From Lineus longissimus (Eukaryota > Nemertea > Pilidiophora > Heteronemertea > Lineidae), in contig NC_088310.1 in the NCBI RefSeq assembly GCF_910592395.1, forward strand, positions 23,577,491 through 23,641,490: DNA of 64,000 nucleotides, in the 5' to 3' direction. The translations under genes were made by a program, and so were the position numbers. The notes under the pieces are model-generated. The model was not told the DNA's origin and did not search any database. It worked only from the letters and a program-made list of their open reading frames with translations. Below, piece by piece: positions 49,901-61,900 of the stretch (positions are counted from its first letter, which is position 1; the number at the start of each line of letters is the position of its first letter).

Positions 49901-52900
49901 TAGGAGTTCAGCAGTTGAAGGAGCTTCCTCATGAACTCCACACGCTCTTTCCAGTTATGCAAACAAGCTTTCACTTCCGTCACTGAAAAATATTACAAAC
50001 ACTGTCTAAATCACGACAATACATTAAACCAAGTCTATGGAAGACTGCAAGAAGCATCACGATCCAATCAAAACTGAGATGGGAGCAATTGTCAAGGTCG
50101 TGTCTTCTATTGTTTAAGATTGTCAGGAAGCTAGATGCACTTATTCATACTTTTCTATGGGGAAAAGGATCTGGAAGCACTTACCTTTTTTCTCAGAGTA
50201 GACCCTCGCCGCCTTCAAAACAGGTGTGACAATCTGCAGTAACTCGACAATGTCGCCTGTGACATGACAAGCCGTCGCCTCGTGGAACATCATATGCAAG
50301 GTGCTGAATGCCTCTGTCATCATTTGCAGACCATTGTTGTAGAGTAACATCAGCCTGTCGTCGTTTGTCTCCACCAGGATTTTGAAAGCACTAGAAAGGA
50401 GTTTGAAAGTAGGTTGTGAAAAACCAGATTGGAAATGTTAGACAGCATGCATGTTTGAACAAGCACATGTTTCATTCATGTCGGAAAGAAACTTTTTATA
50501 AAACTAAATATTCAATATTTCGGCCCTAGAGGTGTACATGTAAAACTATGGCCACTTCCTCTTCTTCTCTGGCATTTGCTTTAGTGAGCAATTACCATTG
50601 AGAACTAACTTTTATGCTGGAAAGGCACCAGGTATGAGAAACATCAGTTTTCATCTCATTCCAAGGTTGTGGTCATCCGAGTCAAGTGTCTTGTCCAAGA
50701 CTTTTTCCACTTACTTGATCATGGTTTGCCAGTTTGATCTTGCCTCAAGATTCTGTAGATACAGCTGCAGTGTCGTCCTCTTGAATTGGTTCACCGACTT
50801 GATATCCTCTTCTGTGCTATCAGTGTACTTGGTAGCCATGAAGCGCATCATCTTAAACAACTCTTCAACAGCCTGGAGGCGGAGGGAGAGGAAATATCAA
50901 CTGTGAGCAAGTGGTCTTTTGGGAGAAATTGTATCAGCGGGAGCAAAGAAACTGGCGGTAAGAAATACAACTGATTTACAAGACAACCTGAGCAGGTCAC
51001 GGATCATCAGGGGTCATTTCTGTGCCCTTTTCTGCCCTGCGTTCTGAGATAACTGATGAAACCCTTGTCCCCCTAGAATAATAAAAGAACTTTCCAACTT
51101 ACCACAGTGTACTGAGCAGGATAAGGTGTGATGTTCTTGAATGCCCACTGGATGTTCTGATGATGAGCCAACTGGCGTGTGAATGGCCGCGAATGTTGAC
51201 AGCACATGCGCAGGATGCCATAATAGGCAGGCAGCATGCACCGGTTGAACAAAACGACTTCTTGGTCATCATGGTCAGCTCTGGCGAGAAAGAGCATAAA
51301 AATACATGTACAATAATATGCATCATTTTCAGTACAAAGTGTCCTCTGCGGTTGGTGCAAATGTGGCCCTCTCTCCATAGGCTTGCCTCATTCAGAAGCA
51401 GGGTCAAGCTCAATCCTGACACCACACCCTACTGAATTCTCAATTGTTTCTTCTTCCAAATTGCAGGCAGTAATGCATGTAAAAGATGAATGCTAAGTTC
51501 CCTGCTATTCAAGCCAGTAAAATGTCTGTAAAATGTGGGTAAGCTATCCGACATAGATCTGGTTCAACAATATTTTCAATTTAATACAGTGGACATTGAT
51601 TAATTGTACTTACAGGATGTAATTGAATGCTATATTCTTAGTAACATGAGCATTGGAGACTATCAACTTGATGTTGTCAGGACAGTCAATACAAGCTTGG
51701 TGCCAGTAGATCAACAATGCTTGTTTGTTATGGTGAATGGCAATAGGTGGCTCTGTCAGCTTTGGTTGGAACAGTTGCCACAGATCCAGGAAGTACTGGG
51801 AGAACTGAAGAAGAGAAACCTGGTTATGTCACGGAATCAAAACCAAGGGTCTATTCTTGAAAACAAAGTTACATGTATGCCACTAACTCTGTGTGAACAC
51901 TGCTCAGTTAATCGATTCAGTTCAGTTGATCCATTAGACTTGAAATGCCAAGTTCAAGAATCAATTGGTGGATAAGTTACTTGGATGATGCGAAGGCCAT
52001 GCAAATGATTGATAGTTCCTTACCATGAGTTTTTCTGTTCTTGAGACCAGGCAGAATGTCATCAAGGTGAAGTAAGAAACCAGCTTGGTTGTGCCATGGG
52101 CACTTGCATCCACAAAATGTCTTGCCCTCGATAAGAGCCTCAGTAATTCCCTGTACACCTCATGCAATATGGCAATGGATTCTTGATTCATCTGCAACAG
52201 AACATTCAAAAGAACTCAGAGCATAGCCTGAATGATCTTCATTGGAGGTCAAGGTCATTAACTTGAGTCAGCAGATGACAGAGTATGTAGTTGTAAGCTT
52301 GATAAGAAATAATCTTCAAGAAATCATCAGTCAACAGCAAAGGTGATGAAATGTAAAAGCCGTGGTGGTCAGGATGAACTTGAGTAGGGCTAAATACTTA
52401 CTGTTATTTCTTTGTGAGGACTTAGCAGACTTCTCCCACTCCTGAATGCTTGTCTGAAACTGTTACTAGGCACCAGGGAAACCAAGAGATGGGCGGCAGC
52501 TGAAGACAGAACATTGTGACACTATATATTGATAAGTATAGGAAAAGAGCATAAGTGTACATCCAGGCACAGGGTTTGCTAACCTGGATTCATGTGTATC
52601 AAGTGTGCCAGAAGTGGATACTGGAATTTTATACCAAGACATGTAGCAAAAGCCTTCACATCTTGAGATGACCCTGTAGTGACAATCTAGAGTAGAAATT
52701 GTGAAAAAGGAAATCTCTAAAGCTCACCATTTCTGACTCTGTGGTTATTGTTAGCAAGCAGGTAGGGTTCCACCCAGCTGTCTATACTGCTCAACACCCA
52801 CTGGTGAGCAATCTTGTTCCTTGTCACCTGTGTCGCTAACCACTCAAGGCACTGCTGTGGACAATATTCTGCTAGCTGAATTGGCAAGATGAAAAAATAT

Positions 52901-55900
52901 TAATGAATTTGTTGAGTAATGCTTGCAGGAGCAGAAAGCTTTTTTCCAATCCCGATGGCCTAGTTAAGGTGTCTGCCTCATGAACGGCAGGTCGAAGTGT
53001 CAAGCCCCATTGATAGCACATTCTGATGCATCAGCCAGCTAGTAAAGTATAGGATACAAACTGCCTTCTTGGCAGGCACCTGACATTAGTGATTGGAATT
53101 CGGAAGAAAAGAGTGTCTCATGAGTCAAGTCTGGCTTGCCCTTTCTTTAGGGGTGACACTACAAGTATACCATGATGATAAGCTACCAAAGCCGGGCAAC
53201 AAATACTCTTGAACCAGGACCAGATGTAGGACAGTACAGAAAGACAAAAGCTGGTCTCTTACCTCCCAGAACTTCTGTAGTATGTATCGGGTGAATGGTG
53301 GTAATCCTGGTGGCCCTCCAATAATCTCCACCAACATAGATAGCACCTTGAAGAATGGCTGACATTGCTGTGAGAAACAAGATGCTAGTTAATACTAATT
53401 TGATAGGGGAAGGAAAACTGAAAACATGTACATGTACAATGCATCTTGATCCCATCTCTTATTACGAGCGCTTAATGGGGCTGATCGGATATTTGACATG
53501 GGCTCGGAAAGGCAAACATCTCTACAAAAGGGCTCTGGGCTCAGTCTGACAGTGTATGTAAAACCAGTGCTGAATAGTCAAGTTATTCTCACCTCTTGAT
53601 TCAACTTGGTTATTGAAGTGAAGATCATCTGCACAATCTACAATAGAGAAGGAACACATCAACAAAATTAAGGCAACAAAATCAACTGAGAGTACATGCA
53701 GGCCAATCAGCCAATTCGTGAGGAGGGTAGGCTCAGCGCATCCTGATCCCTCCCTGACTATCTAAATGTATTCCTTACAGCTCCAGAATTATTCAAGGCC
53801 ACAAAATCTATTCATGTGTACAGCAAAGCTGCTGTGAGTCAAGTTGTCATTTGAAACAACAGTCGTCCTCGCTCAACTTACAGCCACAGCAAGTCTCTCG
53901 TTCCACCGGCACATGCTGAAGATGAGATTGCATGTCTGCCTCAAGTTGATACTGTCTCTGATTTGACTGAAGAAGAACGGGAAACCCTTTCCCCCAACGA
54001 TTGCATTAAAGTCTTTTTCACTGAGCTGTAGATCTCTGTCTTCGCCACGAGATTGTTCCACTAAAAGCGAGATCAGAGCGATCATTTTTTCTAGCGATAT
54101 TGGTTTGAATTTCTCATCTGTCAATGCAATGACGTCTTCCTCTTCATCTTCTTCGTCCGAGATTATTTCCACCTAGAAAAGCGAAATCAGAAGATTGAAC
54201 AAACACTCTGACTTGTTCACGATGTTGTGAAGTACTGTATAGAGAATAGTAATGAAGAAGTATGAGTAAATCTGTCCGAGTGACTATTTAAAAAGGGATC
54301 TAATGCAAACAAGACAAACACTTACATAATTGTCCTGGCACTTATAGCCCATATAGAAGTTGATGAATGTACTGATGGTGCTGAGCTGTATAAGAAATAT
54401 ACACTCATCGTCTCCCATCTTGGCAAAGTCGAGGAAGAAGGCGAAATACTCGGCCAGATGTTTACTGCTGGGCTTAGCACCTTGCTGTACCTGAAAATAT
54501 CAACAGAAAAATGTTACCTTCCTGGATTTGGAAGTGTACAGATAGGAAGTGCCAACAATGAGTGTATACCTCAGGCTGGATTTAACTCATATGCCCAGTC
54601 GCCCCAGGTGTGCTTTGACAGGAAGCATGATGGCAATTGTCCTATTTTTGGTCCGGAAATGGGACAGGGAAAGTCTGATTATAACTTTTTTCTCAAAACA
54701 GGTTTGGGATATCGCATTGCAATACATGACACCAGTACTTACAATTGCTAGCATTTTCTTGATGAATCTCGTGACACAGGATTTGTTGCCGATCTCACTC
54801 GGGTCAATGTCTTCATCATCTCGCTCTGTCAATGGATGCAAGTACAACTCCACATGCGTAGGTTTGAGCTGTGTGATTACATGAATCAGCAATCGCTGGA
54901 ACATCTAAAACAAAACAGAAAGATAGGAAAGTATTAGTCCTCCCAAGGACCAAGCTATAAGCCGACTTCTCCTTTCTTTCCTCTTTACTGATTTCTAAGG
55001 GATACTCAAGAATTACAGTCATAGTTTGGCATTTATCCACATGCAATCTCACTGAAACCTGGTATTTGCAGAGAAATGACTGATTTTTTGCCACACTGAC
55101 CTGTCTGACAACCTGGTTTGGACACTTGATGAGGATCTGCTGGCACCACCAATCATCCTCTGCCATGTGATCGAGAAACCACTGGAAGACAAAAACATTT
55201 ATGTTTACAATTTTCCGTCTTTAGCAATTTCATTCTGTATTTGTTCAACTTGTATCAATGGAAAGTACCTTTTTATTGCACCATTTAGAGTAGAACACTA
55301 CATGTATCTCATCTATATTGTCCAACATACAGAGTGGGTTCAACCAAAACTACCGTATTTTCCGGCGTATGACCCGCGGCTTTTTGCCCTCAAACAGGCC
55401 CAAAAAGTGGGGGTGCGGGTAATACAAAGGTGCGGGTCTTGCGTGGATTCTGAGAGGGATAAGCCCCAACCCCAAAGAAAAAAAAGGGGACCAAACTGGT
55501 TACTTGATAAGGATTTATGTCCATCGTTTTCGCATTGTTTTCAACCAATATTTCCGCCATGATCGCATAGTTTGTGATGTCTCCGCTAGGGAAAATAGTT
55601 ACGGCCATGCTGGAATTGATCCACTTTGGTTAACAATTAAAAAAAACATGGCGGTTCTAGGATGTCAACATCAATGAATGGCTTACTATTTTTGGAGAAT
55701 GCGGGTCTTGGAGCAGTGCGGGTCATAATCAGGTGCGGGTCTTGCGTGGCTTTAGGTAATGGTCAAAGGGGGTGCGGGTCATAGGGCAGTGCGGGGGATA
55801 ATCCGGAAAATACGGTACTTGATGAGGCACTGACCCAAGATACCAATGCATAATCTTAAAACTTTGTTTACCTCGCATGCAGCATGGCAAGAGTTGAACT

Positions 55901-58900
55901 GTTTTGTCAGGAGCTCAATCCACTGGAGCATAGTTGGCTTTTCCTTGGCATGAATCAGTGTCTCTAAGACGAATGATGCACTGAGTTTGGCTGCGAGTAA
56001 CGGTACTTGGTGTTCATCATCGCGAGGTAGCGTGGTCGGGATGTAACCACACATCTGCCACATGAAGCCAAAGTAGGTGTGCTCGAGGATGTTCTTGTCT
56101 TGAAGGAAACGTGTGTTATCTTCCCAGATCCACTGGAAGAGAATTTTGAGAATAAGCCAACGATGAAGGGAGTAGTTTGAAGCACAAATCATGGCCAATT
56201 ACAGACAGTTCGTATAAAATGCTCATGTGTAAATCCAGTATTCCTCAACCCATGCAGTTCAGATATTTAGTCAACTCCTTGTTGCAATGACTGAAGGATC
56301 CTGACTGTACTTAGAGTGTGCCATAATCATAAACACATTTGTCTGAGTAATTACCTCTGCCAGTTCTCCAGACAGGTCGAAGTTGAACTTCTTGGGCTCT
56401 TCCAGTGCACTGATCATCTCCATGGGAGCCTCTCCTGGTCTCTTTGGTATTCGCTCATAGAAAAGCATGTATGCACTATTCGTTTTCTCGAACGAGAAGT
56501 CCATGAATTTGTCTGTCACTGAGTCGTACGTTTTACTCTGAAAACAAAACAAATGCAAAATTTATGTAGCAGTAATGAGGAAAGTGACTGAATGAAGGAG
56601 TCACTGAAGCACTTCGAAGGTTAATTTTTAGTCATTCACAGTAACACATACATGTAGTGGGGAAATTAATGAACAAAGTATTAGTAAGCAAGGCCTGACG
56701 GTCACATCGGGGGTTATATTTCTTTCTCAATGGAGGATGTATCTGATTAATTTGAATTTTTGATATCAACAGAGGCTGCACTTGGTGAGGAAGACGTGGT
56801 TTATGTCACCACAGGTACTTACAGTCATTTCACCTCCAAAACATTCCGAAGCAATCTGGCATGGATCAAACGGCTTCACCTCTGCATCGTTGAACAAGAA
56901 CCAGCGGTCATGTCCCGACTCAGCCTTATTTAGCCTATCCCTGATGAAGCTGTAATAATGTCCACCATCAGCTGTACCCGTATGGACTGTGACACCTATC
57001 AGCTCGTACTCAAAGCTGTTACCATCTTCGTCGTCATTGTTATCATCGTCAATCTTATTCACATCTTCTTCATCAGCTGAAAAAGCATGTGGAGATTATT
57101 GCTAATTATATTTTGCATTGCCGGTCTAATAGGGAACTGCTGTTTATTTGTCGACTCCATTGCGCTTCAAGCAGATACTTCTATTCAAGCACAACACCAT
57201 AACAACCTAGCTTGATTGCTTCGCTTGGTGATTTTAAGTCAGGTACCATTCAAAAAATATTTGAATTAACAAAAATCTTCAGTGTTTTAATTCAGACCGA
57301 CATAAGGAAATGGAATAGCTTCAAGTGCATTTGCTTACCTAATTTATCTGGACCTAGCAGATTCTGCTCCATGTAGTCAGCCACCGAGAGTCGCAGGGGG
57401 AAACTGAAGTGTGTGTTGACCTTCTCCTTCATCATTGTCACCATGTTGAATGTATAGCGCATCGTGTTGAAGCAGAGGATCTTGGGTAATTTCCTAAAGC
57501 ACGCTCTGGAACCAAAAGTAGTCGAGATGAAAAAATAAGCACTTTAAATTCTTATTTGAAAAATTATTGAACTGCAAAAGACAGCTTGTTACTTAGGATG
57601 TGGATCTTTATTCCTCTGAATTTGATATGGGAAGCACTGGTATGGTAGCCGGCAATTACTACGGTTGGGCATAACTGTAGTACATGTATATGGCCTATCC
57701 CATGACCCCTCAACAACTCGACAATGTCACCACAAGACCATGTCACTCCTCATCAACTCGGCCAATTATCACCCCTCAAATGTTTGCTATGCTACATACC
57801 TCTTTTCTGCTCTGACTTTCTTTCCACATTTTGAACATGTGTACATGTTGTCACCTTCCAACGTGTCTTTCACTGTCACTTCATCTAGAGATTCGTAGAG
57901 ATTTTTCATGTCAGCCACCTGACACCTTACTGTGTAGAATTCCTCCAGCGTTCGGCTCACATGAGGGCAATCCTGGGAAGACAACGAAAAAATATTCATG
58001 ATTGCTGTGGTAATTGACAGATTCCTAAGAACACAAAATCTTCTCAGGCCTCTGTTTACCTTCATCTACATGTCAATGCATATTTAGAAAATTTTAATCA
58101 GCAGATAATTTGAAGTGCACGTACACATGTATAACATTTAATAGAAAATTTCCCTTGAACTTACCAGCGAAACAACATTGTTGGAAATCACACCACCAAA
58201 GAGACTTTTGACTAGCCTTTTCTGAAAAATCAAAGAGATCAATCATACAATGTAGGATTGATTTAAATAAATAAACCTTTCAGTGAAAATAATGTCAATG
58301 CCTGCAGATAGCAGTCATGGGTTACCAGCGACCACTCCTTTTCAAGGACAATCAGATACATAAAACAGCCAACACCAAAGACATCGTGCTAGGATTCGAA
58401 GAAAAACAACTGAGGAGGTGAGCTATTTTGCCACGTTGAAATTTGGATGAGCAAGCAGGCACAGAGAAGACAAAACCTTTTGAGCACTCACGAGTTCTGG
58501 TGACATTTCCTCCAACTTGCTGATGAGATCGGTGAAGAATTCCGTCATATCCTTCTGTTCTCCTGTATTGAGGGGCTGTTTATCCATCGTGTAGACCTTG
58601 CAGAAGCTACGAGGGTTGTATGCCTTCCTCTCACTTTCCTAAAGAAGAAATCAAATCAAATTTACTCCCCACTAATCAATAAACTTCACCAATGGGTGCA
58701 ATATGATCATGAGCAAAAAAAAGTTAAAATTTTCCCTATGAGTTAACATCATTATAAGAGTTATCAATTCACAGATCAGGACTGGCTTTTACTTACCAAC
58801 AGATAAGCAAACATCTTCCTCAATTCAACTAAGGTTCCTTCATGGGGGCCATCTGAACTACACTGAAAACGACAAGATAAAATTAACAGTTGACTAAATA

Positions 58901-61900
58901 TTTCAACTCATTTGTGTGAAAGTCACAAATTTAGCAGGAAATGCAAGAGATACACAGCCAGAGTTTTGAGTTTGAACCAGCTGAAACATCCTCTGTTCAA
59001 TACTTAATTGTATCTTCATAAAATATATTTGTTACCTCCATCGAACCCAATGTTGAGAATATCTAAAATCTTTTGAGAACTAGCACCAATGCACATTACA
59101 ACTTGAACTCCTGACAGAGGTTTATCAAGGATAATCCAACAATTACCTTCGCTTGAAGCACCGACTCCCTCGCCTGTGGTATCATGAAGAGATGTTGCAT
59201 ACATGTCGCCATGTAACAAGTAGCACCAAGATTCGTGAGGCCGACGTAGCCACAGTTTGAGCGACCATCTTCATGAGGCCAGTGATCCCATGGGTACACT
59301 GCATGAGCATCTGAGCAAAAAATGATACAACTTACATGTACAATGTATTTAGCAATAATAATACTTTTTCTGAAGTTTTGCAGGTTTTGGGCTCTGGGTC
59401 AAAAAGATTTAAGAGAACCATTAGGATACGTTGTAAAAGACAAAGTCAACATTCTAAGTTATGTAGTTCTGATAAAACACAATTTAGAACATTCAAATAA
59501 TTTGGCTCACCTTTTGTGTGTTGCTTCATAATCCTCTCATGAAGAAATTGATAGTTGGGCAAACATGCCTTCACTGATTCGACTATGAGATCATACGCTG
59601 CTGAACGTGATGTCTGAGACTTACACTTGGGGAAGAGACGGTTTTGGGGAGATGGGAGAGCAAACAGACTCCAGAACAATTCGTCAAGAAAATCCTGAAG
59701 AAGATCAAGGGTTCACTGTCATGAGCAAGTCTAGCCAATTTTGCCGCTTTACCCAAGCTGAGGATATGATGCCAGCAAGCAAGGCTGATCACCATTTCAA
59801 AGTGACAGTATCACCATGTATTTCACCAATTGTTATACATGTAGATTACATCTAAGATGTCACATGTATCTGTTAAGGTGCCGCAACCAGGCCACCTACT
59901 ACAGGTATGTTCACTACACTGACCTGATCCTAAAATGAATGGTGAGAAATAGTGAACTTACCCTTCCTTTCTGTGAGTCTTGGAATGGTGGGACATGTTT
60001 CATGATGACCGTGGTTAGATTGATTAAACCTATGAGGGCATCGTCTTCGTATGTCATTTGCCTTGGCTCAATTATGTCATGTTCCACAACACATTTGGCA
60101 GCATGATGAGCTAGGACATCCAAATTCACTGGTCCAGGCTACAAATAAGACAGAGTCAGAATCAGCTTAGTATCAAGAAAACAAGTCTTGAGCATTACTG
60201 CACCAGTGAAGAAATACTTAGCAAGACAATATTTTGTGGGGGGACGACATAAACTGAACATTAATATTGACATGTAAATAGTTCACTATTTAGAAATAGA
60301 ACATAGAGCAAAGGACATAAGTTGGAACTGAGAACCAAGCGGCCATGACATGGACATAAAATGTTCCCCTCTGATTCTTAGAGTGCGTGAAACAAGGATT
60401 TACCTCTTCCCAGCTCTTTGTTGCATCTTCTCTTGATATGCTCTCAACCAGACGACAGACGAGCCAAAAGTAATCCCGACAACATGGCCCATATGGTTCC
60501 TTCATCACTTCCTTATCATCAAACTGAAAATGAAACATGAATATACATGTACAGTGAAATCTCCCCAAGCAAACACCTTGACACCAAAGCTGCAATTTCA
60601 CAAACCACAGAATGAAATAGAGGTGAATTTTTCTGGTTTTAGAGTAGGGTTTAATCTTGGCTTACCTCTGCAGTCCTGAGTGGCTTCATGTTCTTGGCAA
60701 CATCAAGGAATGTAAGAAGACACGAGAGAAGAGGCAGGAGGAACGAGTAGCCATTTTTACTACCGTCTGCTGTTGTTCCATGGCACAAGCGATACAGTCC
60801 CATACATGCTTCCCGTCGCACACTTGGCTGCAAGGGTAATTGAATAAAACTGTCAATTTCAGCATCATTGGTCAATGCTGTGTACAGCCAGCTTCTAATC
60901 TCTTATACAAACCATTAAGCAAAGCCTCCAAAACTCTTGGATTAGAAAGCAGCAGCACAGACCATTACCGGTATTTACGACAATCTGTTATAGTGGTCTT
61001 GACCAATGAAGAGCATACTTGTGCAAGGCTTGTCGACGCCTAGATTTTACCTTACAAATGTGAATCTAGAGTATCAACAACCACAATGTGGGTAGCCAAA
61101 CTAGTGTAGATTACTGTATCAAACACAAAATAATGTCAATTAGTTCAAAGCCCTACCTCTGGTGCATCCAATACAAGTCGTTTGACCCATCGGCTGAAAC
61201 TCTCACTTGTGCACATCGCTGGTTGGACCTCTTCATCTGAATAGGCCCAAGAGACCAGGAACTGTAAGGCATAGTGGACCACCTCTGCTCTGCCCCATGC
61301 AGCCACTTGCATCGAATTCTTATCACTGAAAAATTAACAAACAAAATGTAAGTCATGTGTAGTTGTAGGCATCCTGAAGCAACTGTTTGGTAGACATGTT
61401 TATGAAGACATCATGATTTTGCCAACTGAAAGATGGTATTTTCCTTTAAAATCTCTCAGTCAAATCAACCTCACATCTCAAAATGTTAAAGGGAGGCACC
61501 TTTAGTATTTGCTTTTAAACCACAAAGTATGCGGCTCCAAGTCAACTAACTTTGCAGACGGATACAACTGTCTTACCTTGGAACTGCCACATCGTAGAGA
61601 ATAGTCGTTAAAATCTTGAGGACATCATCCACCACCATCATCGACAGCATCGTCTAAAATAAACAGAAACAAAATATGGGTACCACTCAGTTCAACACAC
61701 ACTGGTTATTAAAAGTTCCGTACCTAAGCCATAAAGATTGAGTTCTTGACCTACGAGGTATTCTTCCTAAATTCTTCCAAGTTTTACAAAGAAAAGACTT
61801 ACAATGTAGGCAGGCAGACAAGGGAGAATATAGTTTTGAGGTACAGTAATTTCATAAGAGCAAATGAAAGAAATTTGTTTTTTACCTCATTCAACCTTGG

